Assembly: GCF_030812915.1 (NCBI RefSeq)
Contig: NZ_JAUSTQ010000012.1
Location: forward strand, 1 to 64,000
DNA: 64,000 bases
From: Alkalibacillus salilacus
GTDB lineage: Bacteria; Bacillota; Bacilli; Bacillales; Alkalibacillaceae
Reading direction: 5' to 3'
The notes beneath the pieces were generated by a model. It was not told the origin of the DNA. It did not search any database and was given only the letters and a program-made list of their open reading frames with translations. Positions 27,083-35,891 of the stretch are shown piece after piece (within the stretch, counting starts at the first letter, position 1; each line of letters starts with the position of its first letter). The translations under genes were made by a program, and so were the position numbers.

Positions 27083-27617
27083 ATCAATTATTCAAGAATT
27101 AGATACCGTCTTAGAAGGCGTAACTGATCATCAAACTGAAGCATTAGCCAAAAATCTCCATCATGCAAGAAGAATTTTCATCGCTGGAAATGGCCGTTCA
27201 GGTTTAGCTGGGAAAATGTTTGCGATGCGCTTGATGCATATAGGTTATGAAGCTTATGTCGTTGGTGAAACGATCACGCCAAGCATTACTGAAGATGATA
27301 CGTTATTGATCATCTCTGGTTCAGGCAACACGAAAACGTTAGTTCACTATGCTACTAAGGCTAAAGAAGTAAGCGCTACCATTGCGCTTCTAACAACAAA
27401 TGGTGAATCGAGCATTGCCGAGCTAAGTGATACAGTGGTTGAAATTCCAGCAGTCACGAAGGCAACGATGGGGGAACGAACAACGATTCAGCCATTAGGT
27501 AGTCAATTTGATCAATCTGCTCATCTTTTATTAGATGGTTTGATTGTTTATTTCATGGAGCATTACGTAGATCAGAATCACGAAGACTTGTCGAAAAAAC
27601 ATGCGAACTTGGAGTAG
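27066..27617 (+). CDS. hxlB: 6-phospho-3-hexuloisomerase (PHI)
   Basis: A 183-residue SIS-domain isomerase that interconverts D-arabino-3-hexulose 6-phosphate and fructose 6-phosphate, the second RuMP pathway enzyme. Motifs include FIAGNGRSGLAGKMFAMRLMHIG and ISGSGNTKTLVHYATKAKE (the phosphosugar-binding Ser residues), and the C-terminal PLGSQFDQSAHLLLDGLI typical of HxlB. Length is normal. GGAGGTAAAGAAT precedes the ATG inside the end of the LacI gene. Unlike the B. subtilis hxlAB pair, the partner synthase gene is separated from it by six other genes in this operon. Confidence 0.88.
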   Translation: MKEHFKSIIQELDTVLEGVTDHQTEALAKNLHHARRIFIAGNGRSGLAGKMFAMRLMHIGYEAYVVGETITPSITEDDTLLIISGSGNTKTLVHYATKAKEVSATIALLTTNGESSIAELSDTVVEIPAVTKATMGERTTIQPLGSQFDQSAHLLLDGLIVYFMEHYVDQNHEDLSKKHANLE

Positions 27618-27620
27618 GTG

Positions 27621-28256
27621 ATGACATTGGTGACCATTAATGATATTAAAGAAAATCCAATTGTCGCTGTGATCAGACATGCGACGCCGGAAAGTATAGT
27701 CTCAATCGTTGGTGCATTAGAAGCAGGTGGCATTCGATCGATTGAATTAACCGCTGAGACAAAAGGGGTTACTCAAATGATCGAAAAGGTTGATGCCGAA
27801 TTTGATGATCGAATACTCATCGGAGCTGGAACAGTGCTTGATCCTGAAACAGCTCAATCCGTTATTCAGGCGGGGGCCGATTTTGTGGTATCACCAACGT
27901 TGAATGTAGATACGATCAAAATGACGAAACGCTACGGAAAATTAGCGATTCCAGGTGCTTTTACACCGACTGAAATTCTACAAGCCTATGAACATGGGGC
28001 TGATATTGTAAAAGTATTTCCTGCAAGTTCGGTGGGGCCAAGCTTTATTAAAAATGTACAAGGTCCATTGCCACAGATTCCATTAATGGTAACAGGTGGT
28101 ATTTCCCAAGATAATATGAATGATTATTTGGCTAAGGGAAGTATAGCTGTTGGAATTGGTAGCGCTTTAGTGGATCCAAGGAAGTTAAATAGTGAGCAAG
28201 ATTACGAGAAACTGACTGAACAAGCAAGGTTATTTACTAACCAAATTAACGGTTAG
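27621..28256 (+). CDS. KDPG/KHG aldolase
   Basis: A 211-residue class I aldolase that cleaves 2-keto-3-deoxy-6-phosphogluconate to pyruvate and glyceraldehyde 3-phosphate. It shows the conserved IELTAET region (catalytic Glu), IGAGTVLDPETA, SPTLN, IPGAFTPTEI and the Schiff-base Lys in ADIVKVFPAS. The stop of the isomerase gene is 3 bases upstream. GGAG at 27611-27614 best fits the ATG at 27621, though GTG 27618 is possible. It works with the KDG kinase encoded six kilobases' worth of operon genes earlier than rpiA. Confidence 0.9.
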   Translation: MTLVTINDIKENPIVAVIRHATPESIVSIVGALEAGGIRSIELTAETKGVTQMIEKVDAEFDDRILIGAGTVLDPETAQSVIQAGADFVVSPTLNVDTIKMTKRYGKLAIPGAFTPTEILQAYEHGADIVKVFPASSVGPSFIKNVQGPLPQIPLMVTGGISQDNMNDYLAKGSIAVGIGSALVDPRKLNSEQDYEKLTEQARLFTNQING

Positions 28257-28290
28257 TTATAATAAATTTATTAAAAAGGAGTTATTAATC

Positions 28291-29331
28291 ATGAGGAAGG
28301 TTTTACTTTTAGCAGTGGCGATTCTAGTTTTAGGAATTCTAGCAGCATGTGGCGGAAGCGATGAAGGCTCTGGTGATTCTGGTTCTGAAGGGGAAGGATC
28401 ATCTGATTCTATCAAGATTGTAGCGGCACACAACCAGACTAATGAGGAAAATCCTTATCAAGATGGTTTATTAAAGTTTAAAGAAGTTGCTGAATCTGAA
28501 TCAGATGGCAATATTGAAGTTGAAGTTCACGCGGGAACAATTGGTACATCTGAATCAGAGCTTGTTGAGAAACTTAAGACAGGTGCGGCAGATGTAGTCT
28601 TAGTATCACCTGGTTTCATGACATCAACAGGTATTGATGAAGTCAATCTTTTCGCATTCCCTTATTTATTTGATAGTTATGATCATTGGGAGAGCGTCGT
28701 TCAAGGTGAAGTTGGCGATGAAATGGGTCAAATCATTAACGAAGAATCTAATAATGATTTCAAATTACTAGGATATTGGACAGCAGGTGTACGCCATTAT
28801 TATGGTAAGGAACCAATCAATTCTATGGATGATTTAGAAGGTAAAACACTTCGTACACAGACATCAGGTGTAATCTCTGATTTCTGGGAGCAGACAGGTG
28901 CAGTACCAACATCTGTAGCATGGGGTGAATTATATCAAGCCTTACAACAAGATACAGTAGACTCTGCTGAAAACGCTTATCCTTATTTCGTTCAGCAAGA
29001 CCATCATAATACAGATAATGGTCAATATATTACAGAAACAGGTCACGATTATACAACACGTTTCTTATTAACTAACGGCAATAAGTTTGATGAGTATACA
29101 GAGGAACAACAAGAAATTATCAATCAAGCAGCTGAGGCTTCAGTTGAAGCTGAGTGGGAATCATTATATAGCCAAGAAGATGAATATAAAGAAATCGCTC
29201 AAGAAGATGGAGCAGAAATCAATCAAATCGATCGTCAACCATTCATCGATCTTGCTAAGCCTCTTCAAGATGAATATGCAGAAGAATATGGTGTGACAGA
29301 CTTATTAGAGAAAGTTCGTGAAGCAAAATAG
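28291..29331 (+). CDS. TRAP transporter solute-binding lipoprotein (DctP family)
   Basis: A 346-residue extracytoplasmic binding protein. The lipoprotein signal MRKVLLLAVAILVLGILAAC ends at the acylated Cys, followed by a Gly/Ser/acidic linker. The mature protein shows DctP hallmarks: KFKEVAESESDGNIEVEVH, LFAFPYLFDSYDHWESV, the Arg of KTLRTQTSGV for carboxylate binding, and WGELYQALQQDTVDSAENAYPY. Ligands of this family are organic or sugar acids; the surrounding KDG genes suggest a uronate, gluconate or keto-sugar acid. AAAAAGGAG precedes the ATG. The first of three TRAP genes. Confidence 0.9.
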   Translation: MRKVLLLAVAILVLGILAACGGSDEGSGDSGSEGEGSSDSIKIVAAHNQTNEENPYQDGLLKFKEVAESESDGNIEVEVHAGTIGTSESELVEKLKTGAADVVLVSPGFMTSTGIDEVNLFAFPYLFDSYDHWESVVQGEVGDEMGQIINEESNNDFKLLGYWTAGVRHYYGKEPINSMDDLEGKTLRTQTSGVISDFWEQTGAVPTSVAWGELYQALQQDTVDSAENAYPYFVQQDHHNTDNGQYITETGHDYTTRFLLTNGNKFDEYTEEQQEIINQAAEASVEAEWESLYSQEDEYKEIAQEDGAEINQIDRQPFIDLAKPLQDEYAEEYGVTDLLEKVREAK

Positions 29332-29344
29332 AAACTAAACTTAT

Positions 29345-29377
29345 AAGGGGCACACATTAAGGTGTCCCTTAATTTTT
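29345..29377 (+). terminator. Intra-operon stem-loop between dctP- and dctQ-type genes
   Basis: AAGGGGCACAC pairs with GTGTCCCTT (with a small bulge), followed by AATTTTTT. It lies 14 bases after the binding-protein stop. Such a partial terminator would let the binding protein be made in excess over the membrane subunits. Confidence 0.65.
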
Positions 29378-29390
29378 TAGGAGGAAAACC

Positions 29391-29876
29391 ATGGATAAAG
29401 CAGTTAAATTTGTCGAACGCATCCAGATCGCATTAGGCCTCTTCTTTTTAACTGTCTTTTTCGTCGTCATATTATTCCAAATTGCTACGAGACATTTGGG
29501 TATTTCGATTATTTGGACGGAAGAAGTCGCCACCTATTCATTTATATGGTCTGTTTTAATGGGGGCAGCCATTATGGTGAATAGACGAGAACATTTTAAT
29601 TTCGACGTGATTCAGAAGAAATTAAAAGGCAAGATGAAATTAGGATTAAATTTATTTAATGATGCGGTATTGATTGTATTTAATATAGCATTGTTATCAT
29701 ACGGGATCGATGTTGTGAACCAGTTTTGGGATTATACGTGGACATCACTTCCGGATATGAAAATGGGATATATCTGGATTGCTGTTCCAATTATGGCAGC
29801 GACAATGATTCTATATTCTACTAACCATTTGATTAGGCATGTGAAAGAATTCTTAGGGAAAGGAGTGCAGTCATAA
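29391..29876 (+). CDS. TRAP transporter small permease (DctQ family)
   Basis: A 161-residue membrane protein with four hydrophobic helices. It shows the DctQ pattern: WTEEVATYSFIWSVLMGAAIMVNRREHFNFDV (conserved E and R/H segment) and the LPDMKMGYIWIAVPI segment before the last helix. It forms the membrane complex with the large subunit encoded immediately after; the stop and start codons overlap at 29876. TTAGGAGGAAAACC precedes the ATG. Confidence 0.9.
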   Translation: MDKAVKFVERIQIALGLFFLTVFFVVILFQIATRHLGISIIWTEEVATYSFIWSVLMGAAIMVNRREHFNFDVIQKKLKGKMKLGLNLFNDAVLIVFNIALLSYGIDVVNQFWDYTWTSLPDMKMGYIWIAVPIMAATMILYSTNHLIRHVKEFLGKGVQS

Positions 29877-31162
29877 TGGGTATTTTCTTAGTAGCTACCT
29901 TTATTCTCTTATTGTTAATCGGAATCCCGATTGCTTTTGTGATCGGCATTGTTGCACTCCTGGGTATTACGAATATTGAATACATCCCTGAGGTTACAGT
30001 ACCGATGAAAATGGTAAATGGCTTGGATTCCTTTGTGTTATTAGCTGTTCCGTTGTTTATTCTAGCAGCTAATTTGATGAACTCGGGTAAAATTTCTGAG
30101 CGACTTGTTCAGTTTGCCTTAGCGATCGTCGGCTCGATCAAAGGTGGATTGGCTCAGGCCAACGTCTTAGTTTCCATGATGTTCGCTGGTGTATCTGGTG
30201 CATCCCAAGCAGATACAGCAGGTGTTGGTAAAATTCTTATTCCAAGCATGAAGGAAAATGGTTATGACACTGAAACATCAGTTGGGGTAACAGCCGCTTC
30301 ATCAACAGTTGGTGTCATTATTCCACCGAGTATTCCAATGGTCATCTTCGCTGGAATTACGAACGCTTCGGTCGGTGCTTTATTCTTAGCTGGGATCATC
30401 CCAGGTATTCTTGTCGCAGTCGCGATGATGATTTTCGTTTATATTATTGCGAAAAAGAAAGACTTCCGAAGCTATGAGCGGGTTTCAGCAAAGACATTTT
30501 TTAAATTACTAGCTGATTCTATTCCAGCTTTATTAACGCCAATTATTATCGTTGGTGGTATCGTAACTGGTGTATTTACAGCGACGGAATCGGCAGCCAT
30601 TGCGTCGGTTTATACGTTGTTGATCAGCATGTTCTATTATAGAACGCTGAAGATTAAGGAATTGCCGAAAATTTTATTTGATACATTAGCTTTAAGTTCT
30701 TTATCCCTATTTGCTTTAGCGGCAGCTAGTGGTTTGGGCGAGTTAATGAGTTATTATCAATTAGGTGTTCAAGCACAAGAGTTCTTTACTAATTATGTAG
30801 ATGCAAAATGGGTGTTTATCCTAATTACGATTGCGTTCTTCTTATTTATTGGTACATTTATGGATGCCATTCCAGCCATGATCTTGTTTGTGCCTGTGAT
30901 TATGCCAACTGCTGCAGAATTTGGTGTTGATCCAGTGCAATTAGGTCTGATTGTGGTTATGACATTAGCGATTGGTCTGATTACACCTCCTTATGGCTTG
31001 TGTTTATTATTAGCAGCTAAGATTGGTGAATTACCGGTTGAACGTTCGTTTAGAGCAGTGTTACCGTTCATGGCTATTATCATTGCGGTACTAGTCTTTA
31101 TTGCGTTCTTTCCTGATGTAGCGATGCATATCCCTAAATTAATTAACCCGAGCTTATTTTAG
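29876..31162 (+). CDS. TRAP transporter large permease (DctM family)
   Basis: A 428-residue sodium-coupled permease with about 12 helices. DctM features include LLAVPLFILAANLMNSGKIS, GVSGASQADTAGVGKILIPSMKENGYD, AASSTVGVIIPPSIPMVIFAG and the C-terminal LITPPYGLCLLLAAKIG. These proline- and glycine-rich hairpins line the transport path. It follows the small subunit with a one-base overlap and precedes the KDG kinase gene by 16 bases. It imports the substrate captured by the DctP-type lipoprotein. Confidence 0.92.
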   Translation: MGIFLVATFILLLLIGIPIAFVIGIVALLGITNIEYIPEVTVPMKMVNGLDSFVLLAVPLFILAANLMNSGKISERLVQFALAIVGSIKGGLAQANVLVSMMFAGVSGASQADTAGVGKILIPSMKENGYDTETSVGVTAASSTVGVIIPPSIPMVIFAGITNASVGALFLAGIIPGILVAVAMMIFVYIIAKKKDFRSYERVSAKTFFKLLADSIPALLTPIIIVGGIVTGVFTATESAAIASVYTLLISMFYYRTLKIKELPKILFDTLALSSLSLFALAAASGLGELMSYYQLGVQAQEFFTNYVDAKWVFILITIAFFLFIGTFMDAIPAMILFVPVIMPTAAEFGVDPVQLGLIVVMTLAIGLITPPYGLCLLLAAKIGELPVERSFRAVLPFMAIIIAVLVFIAFFPDVAMHIPKLINPSLF

Positions 31163-31178
31163 ATGAGGAGGTAACAGC

Positions 31179-32129
31179 ATGAAAGATGTCATTACACTAG
31201 GCGAAGCTATGATCGCTTTTAACCCTGAAAGAACAGGTCCGATGAAATTTGTGAATTCGTTTGAACGAAATATAGGTGGCGCTGAATTAAATGTCATGAT
31301 TGGCTGTGCTCGTTTAGGGTTAGACACGGGTTATATCAGTCGATTAGGGCATGATGAATTTGGCAAGTATATCTTAAATTTTGCGCGTGGTGAAGGTATT
31401 GATGTGAGTGAAACGGAACTCGTTGACGGCTATCCTACGTCTTTAAATTTTAAAGAGATATCCGAAGATGGTAGTGTTCGCACGTTTTATTATCGCAATC
31501 AGTCGCCGACACTTAGTATGACTCAGAGTGACTTAAACGAAGAGTATATTAAACAAGCGAAAATTCTTCATATTACGGGCATTTTTCCAGCGATTCATGA
31601 TCAAAACTTAGAGATTACGCGGGAAGCTATTCGATTAGCTAAAAAACATGATGTAAAAGTCGCTTTCGATCCAAACATTCGCTTGAAACTTTGGACGAAG
31701 CAACAAGCAAGCGACATAATCAAATCCATTTTACCTGATGTTGATTTGTTGTTAGCTGGTGATGAAGAAATGGAAATTGTGTTGGGTGAACGTGATCCGA
31801 AGAAAGTACTTGAGTTATGCGAACCATATGGAATTGACTATATCGTGTTGAAAAAAGGCGCTGACGGATCCGTTGGTTATGCGAACGGTGAATACGTTGA
31901 AGCTGATCCAGTAAAACCGAGTAAAGTCGTGGATACGGTCGGAGCTGGTGATGGTTTTGACGCTGGTTTCCTTTATAGTTATTTACACGGATGGTCGCTA
32001 GAGAAGTCGCTTGATTTTGCCAATACGATCGGGTCGATGGTCGTGAGTGTGAAGGGCGACAATGAAGGGTTACCTGAATTGGAAGATGTCCAAATGAAAC
32101 TAGGTGAAATCGAGCGAATTGAGCGATAG
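31179..32129 (+). CDS. kdgK: 2-keto-3-deoxygluconate kinase (PfkB family)
   Basis: A 316-residue PfkB sugar kinase that phosphorylates KDG to KDPG for the aldolase of the same operon. It starts with ITLGEAMIAFNPE...GGAELNVMIGCARLG, typical of KdgK. The PfkB signature DTVGAGDGFDAGFLYSYL near residue 250 holds the catalytic Asp and anion hole, and AFDPNIRLKLW is also conserved. GATGAGGAGGTAACAGC precedes the ATG. A truncated relative of this gene lies at 42670, in the decayed galactonate island. Confidence 0.9.
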   Translation: MKDVITLGEAMIAFNPERTGPMKFVNSFERNIGGAELNVMIGCARLGLDTGYISRLGHDEFGKYILNFARGEGIDVSETELVDGYPTSLNFKEISEDGSVRTFYYRNQSPTLSMTQSDLNEEYIKQAKILHITGIFPAIHDQNLEITREAIRLAKKHDVKVAFDPNIRLKLWTKQQASDIIKSILPDVDLLLAGDEEMEIVLGERDPKKVLELCEPYGIDYIVLKKGADGSVGYANGEYVEADPVKPSKVVDTVGAGDGFDAGFLYSYLHGWSLEKSLDFANTIGSMVVSVKGDNEGLPELEDVQMKLGEIERIER

Positions 32130-32139
32130 GAGGAATTGG

Positions 32140-32760
32140 ATGAAGTTACAACTAGCTTTAGATCGATTGACGTGGGATGAATGTTTTAACGTAGTCGGTC
32201 AAACACAGGATTCGATTGATATTATTGAGATTGGAACTGGTGTGATTAAGGAATACGGTATGCCGATTGTGAGAGAGATGCGTAAACAGTATCCTGATCA
32301 TACGATTTTATCAGATATGAAAATATGTGATGCTGGCGGCCATGAAGCGAAACAAGCTTTCAGTTCAGGCTCAGATGTGACGACAGTGATGGCTTTCTCC
32401 TCCCATCTAACGATTCAAGATTGCTTAGAAGTAGCCCGTGAGTATGATGGACGTATGATGATTGATTTACTTGAGGTTAATGAACGCTCGACGATTCAGA
32501 AGTTGGCAGATTTGGATGTTGATTTAGTTAGTCTGCATATTGGTAAAGATAAACAGACGGAGAACGGATTTAGCTCGAACTTGTTTGATTTACTCGAAGG
32601 CTATTCATTTGAAGTAGCTGTCGCTGGTGGAATTAATGAGCAGACAATTGACGACGTTGTTAGCCATCACCCAGATATTATTATTGTCGGTAGCGCGATT
32701 ACGAAAGCTGACAATCCAGCTGAAGTGGCGAAAAGGTTTAAGGAAAAGTTGGTCTCATGA
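32140..32760 (+). CDS. hxlA: 3-hexulose-6-phosphate synthase (HPS)
   Basis: A 206-residue TIM-barrel enzyme of the orotidine-monophosphate decarboxylase superfamily, which joins formaldehyde and ribulose 5-phosphate or runs in reverse. It begins MKLQLALDRL and carries IDIIEIGTGV, the DxKxxD metal/phosphate motif as SDMKICDAGGHEA, VSLHIGKD and VAGGI...IIVGSAIT. The DAGGxE form matches HPS better than keto-gulonate-phosphate decarboxylase, but the latter is the main alternative. The start at 32140 is chosen because GATAGGAGGAATTGG precedes it; upstream in-frame codons overlap kdgK. Its stop overlaps the next start. Confidence 0.8.
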   Translation: MKLQLALDRLTWDECFNVVGQTQDSIDIIEIGTGVIKEYGMPIVREMRKQYPDHTILSDMKICDAGGHEAKQAFSSGSDVTTVMAFSSHLTIQDCLEVAREYDGRMMIDLLEVNERSTIQKLADLDVDLVSLHIGKDKQTENGFSSNLFDLLEGYSFEVAVAGGINEQTIDDVVSHHPDIIIVGSAITKADNPAEVAKRFKEKLVS

Positions 32761-33710
32761 TGAAAATCGGGACTATTGGTACGAGTGATATCACCCGTAA
32801 GTTCATTGAGGCTTCACTATATGTTGACCAGGCGACGGTGACATCGGTGTTTTCGCGTGATGAGGAACGTGGTCGTGCATTTGCCGAGCAACATGGGGTT
32901 AGTCAGGTGTTTTCGGATTTGGATGAGATGCTTTTGACTTCCCTTGATGTTGTCTATATTGCATCGCCTAATGTGTTGCATTTTGACCATATCATGAAGG
33001 CTTTAGATTATGGTGTGCATGTCATTTGTGAGAAGCCATTGTTAACATCGGTTGAACAATTTGAAGCGGCTTATGCTAAAGCTGATGAAAAAGGGTTGTT
33101 CTTATTTGAAGCCATGCGAAATCTGCATACGCCGAATTTTGAGCGATTGGTGACTTCGCTTGAACGTGTTGATTATATACAAAGTGCCTATTTTCATCGG
33201 ATGCGTTACTCGTCTAAGTATGAAGATTATTTACAGGGTTATGTTCATAATGTATTTAAGAAAGAAATGGCGGGCGGCGCTTTACTAGACTTAGGCGTTT
33301 ATCCCCTTAGCTTAGCCATCGCACTTTTTGGAGAGCCAATCACATCTAGATATGAACCTAATCAATTGGAAACAGGTGTCGATGCGACTGGTATTTTGAC
33401 ACTTCAATACGACAAATTTAACTGCGTGATTATGTGTTCTAAAGTTGCTACGTCCTATAATGCAAGTGAAATCCATGGTGAAAACGGAACGATTCGAATC
33501 GATAATGTCGCTCCCATTAGTGACATTGAATGGTTGCCTCATAAAGGGCAGGATCGACTGCAACTGGCCGAAGAGGAAAAACGTCCGAATATGAGTTATG
33601 AATTAGAACAGTTTATAGGTATGATAGAAAATAATGATCATGAGCTTTATCATAAGTATCGACGGATTAGTCGAGATGTTGTGTCGGTTGTCGAAAAGAG
33701 TTTATCTTGA
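32757..33710 (+). CDS. Gfo/Idh/MocA family oxidoreductase
   Basis: A 317-residue NAD(P)-dependent dehydrogenase, probably for a sugar or sugar derivative. The N-terminal Rossmann region has IGTIGTSDITRKFIEAS (a variant of GxGxxA), VYIASPNVLHFDH and the conserved EKPLLTS. The C-terminal substrate domain includes GGALLDLGVYPLSLA. It shares the family trait MRNLHTPNF with trans-dihydrodiol dehydrogenase-like members. It is the last gene of the KDG/RuMP operon, overlapping the HPS stop by 4 bases, and a terminator follows. The substrate is not evident. Confidence 0.85.
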   Translation: MMKIGTIGTSDITRKFIEASLYVDQATVTSVFSRDEERGRAFAEQHGVSQVFSDLDEMLLTSLDVVYIASPNVLHFDHIMKALDYGVHVICEKPLLTSVEQFEAAYAKADEKGLFLFEAMRNLHTPNFERLVTSLERVDYIQSAYFHRMRYSSKYEDYLQGYVHNVFKKEMAGGALLDLGVYPLSLAIALFGEPITSRYEPNQLETGVDATGILTLQYDKFNCVIMCSKVATSYNASEIHGENGTIRIDNVAPISDIEWLPHKGQDRLQLAEEEKRPNMSYELEQFIGMIENNDHELYHKYRRISRDVVSVVEKSLS

Positions 33711-33722
33711 GAGTGGAAGTGA

Positions 33723-33755
33723 AAGCACTTAGGCGCGTGATGCCTAAGTGTTTTT
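33723..33755 (+). terminator. Terminator of the KDG/RuMP operon
   Basis: AAGCACTTAGGC pairs with GCCTAAGTGTTT, ending in TTTTTC. It lies 13 bases past the oxidoreductase stop. Confidence 0.9.
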
Positions 33756-33793
33756 CTATGATAAAATAGTATTATCTGAAGGAGGCGATCGTG

Positions 33794-34465
33794 ATGAACG
33801 CGAAAATGGAGGCAGCTCGTAAAGCAGTGGAGTATGTTGAAGATGGGATGGTCTTGGGATTAGGCTCTGGATCAACGATTAATATTCTACTTGAGAAGTT
33901 GGGAGACCGAGTTCAAGAAGGACTGAACATTAAAGGTGTATCATCGTCAGTCAAAACGGAGAAACTGGCGCGAGGGCATGGGATTGAGGTAACGGATTTT
34001 TCGCAGGTTTCTAGGTTAGATTTAGCCATTGATGGGGCAGATGAAGTGGATCCTAATTTTCAGCTGTTGAAAGGTGGTGGCGGTTCTTTATTGCGGGAAA
34101 AGATTGTGGATGTCGCTGCTGATCAGTTTATCGTGGTAGCTGACGAGTCAAAACAAGTGGAACAATTAGGAGCTTTCCCGTTGCCAGTGGAAGTCGTGCC
34201 GTTTGGTTGGGAACAGACGCAGGCTAGGATTGAAGCGTTTGGCTGTGAAGCGGTGTTACGAGATTCGGGTGGTAAGCCTTTTGTGACGGATAATGGGCTT
34301 TATATATTGGATTGTCATTTTGGGAAAATTGATCGTCCTGAGTGGTTGCACAATCAGTTGAAATCATTAGTCGGTGTTGTTGAAACAGGTTTATTTTTGG
34401 ATATGACGGATTTGGTGATCGTTGGGCGTGATGATGGAGCTGATGTGTTGGATAAGCATTCGTGA
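33794..34465 (+). CDS. rpiA: Ribose-5-phosphate isomerase A
   Basis: A 223-residue isomerase of ribose 5-phosphate and ribulose 5-phosphate in the pentose phosphate pathway. It shows LGLGSGSTINILLE, GVSSSVKTEKLA, LAIDGADEVDPNFQLLKGGGGSLLREKIV (with catalytic Asp and Lys), IVVADESK and the LPVEVVPFGW segment. GGAGG lies 8 bases upstream of the ATG at 33794. It directly follows the operon encoding hexulose-phosphate synthase, whose substrate or product is ribulose 5-phosphate, so the neighbourhood links RuMP chemistry to the pentose pool. Confidence 0.92.
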   Translation: MNAKMEAARKAVEYVEDGMVLGLGSGSTINILLEKLGDRVQEGLNIKGVSSSVKTEKLARGHGIEVTDFSQVSRLDLAIDGADEVDPNFQLLKGGGGSLLREKIVDVAADQFIVVADESKQVEQLGAFPLPVEVVPFGWEQTQARIEAFGCEAVLRDSGGKPFVTDNGLYILDCHFGKIDRPEWLHNQLKSLVGVVETGLFLDMTDLVIVGRDDGADVLDKHS

Positions 34466-34562
34466 CCTTATTCGACAGCACTTAGCATTGCAAATCCTTT
34501 CACATCATGTTGCAATTAAAAGAGGTTTATTTTAATGATCAGCGTGGGAAAGGGGCGGTGCT

Positions 34563-35411
34563 TTGAAAAGAATTAGTTTAGATATCGGCATATTATTGAT
34601 TGGGTCGGTTATTTTTTCATTAGGTATTAACTATTTCGCGATTCCAAACACATTGTCAGAAGGTGGCGTCATCGGCATCACCGTTGTTCTTTACTATCTA
34701 TTCGATTGGTCGCCTGGTGTGATGAACTTCATTCTGAACATGAGTTTGGTCGCGATTGGTTATAAATTTTTCTCGTTGAAAACGACGATTTATACGTTGC
34801 TCACGATCGTATTTATGTCCGTCGCGCTTGAAGTGACGTATCCATTTGGTCGCGTGTTAGGGGATACGTTATTAGCAGCGCTATTTTCGGGTTTGCTTGT
34901 CGGCGTTGGTTTAGGTATTATTTTCCGTGCAGGTGGAACTTCAGGTGGTGCGACGACTTTGGCGCGATTGCTTAATCAGCTACTCGGTTGGAGCGTAGGT
35001 AAAGCCATGCTCGTTATTGATATTACCGTTGTAACGTTATCGTCTTTTGTGATCGGAATGGAAAAAGCGATGTACACACTGATTGCGGTGTATGTCGGAG
35101 CGAAGATTATCGATAAAATTGTCGAAGGCGCAGATGAACGCACCGCCGTCATGATTATCTCGAAAAATTCAGATGAGTTGCTTGATGATTTAATGGGCCG
35201 ACTAGGACGCGGCGTGACGATTCTGAACGGAAAAGGCGGCTTCGTCCGCGATGACCGTGATATTCTATATGTCGTGATCAACAAACGAGAAATCGTTCAA
35301 CTGCGTCGGATTATCGAACAAATCGACGAAGAAGCATACGTGACGACAAGCAATGTGCAAGAAATATTTAAGCGCGGTTATAAAGAAGGCCAGCCCGAGA
35401 GCTTGTTGTAG
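34563..35411 (+). CDS. YitT family membrane protein
   Basis: A 282-residue protein with five or six hydrophobic helices in the first 180 residues (YitT/DUF161 part, including FRAGGTSGGATTLARLLN) and a C-terminal soluble DUF2179 domain (RLGRGVTILNGKGGF...LYVVINKREIVQLRRII...DEEAYVTTSNVQEIFKRGY). Members are widespread in Firmicutes and of unsettled function. The start is a TTG at 34563, supported by GGAAAGGGGCGG upstream. No operon partners are visible, and the gene is followed by a repeat array. Confidence 0.9.
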   Translation: MKRISLDIGILLIGSVIFSLGINYFAIPNTLSEGGVIGITVVLYYLFDWSPGVMNFILNMSLVAIGYKFFSLKTTIYTLLTIVFMSVALEVTYPFGRVLGDTLLAALFSGLLVGVGLGIIFRAGGTSGGATTLARLLNQLLGWSVGKAMLVIDITVVTLSSFVIGMEKAMYTLIAVYVGAKIIDKIVEGADERTAVMIISKNSDELLDDLMGRLGRGVTILNGKGGFVRDDRDILYVVINKREIVQLRRIIEQIDEEAYVTTSNVQEIFKRGYKEGQPESLL

Positions 35412-35444
35412 GAATTGGTTACGTATGGCGCCGTGGTGGCACGG

Positions 35445-35661
35445 GTCGCCGATATTGGAGTGGGTCGCCGATATAATTGATATAACGTCGCCCGCCGTAA
35501 TATATCAGCGAGCGCCGATAAAATTGAGATCGCGCCGATATATTTCAGATGGCGCTGATAAAATTGCTGAGTCGCCGAAATAATTTGTATGACGCTGATA
35601 TCGGAAAAATAACGTTCACTTAGGTGAGTGTAGGCGCTGATATATTGAAAATATCGGCGAC
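35445..35661 (+). repeat. 20-21 bp periodic GCGCCGATA repeat array (array 3)
   Basis: About nine direct units of the GTCGCCGATA / GCGCTGATA family at about 20-base spacing lead into a hairpin-like end, GGCGCTGATAT then ATATCGGCGAC (35651-35661). Short frames across it change phase between units, so it is not coding. Confidence 0.85.
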
Positions 35662-35754
35662 ATTGATCGAAGCGCATAGGCATAATTGAAGCAGCTTTAT
35701 TTATTTCGATGTCGCACGTACGAAATGATCTAAATTATCAAATACTATCATGAA

Positions 35755-35778
35755 AAAAGCTGGCTGAAGCCAGCTTTT
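35755..35778. terminator. Bidirectional terminator-like hairpin
   Basis: AAAAGCTGGCT and AGCCAGCTTTT form an 11-base stem with a minimal loop, with A- and T-runs on its two sides. It separates the YitT region from the next oxidoreductase gene. Confidence 0.75.
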
Positions 35779-35891
35779 ACTATATTTTAAATATAAAATT
35801 CCTTTCGTTTACCACTTCTCTTAGGAAAATGTTACCATAAAAGAAGGATAATCATTTTAAGAAACGAATTTTACCAATGAGGTGATGATAA

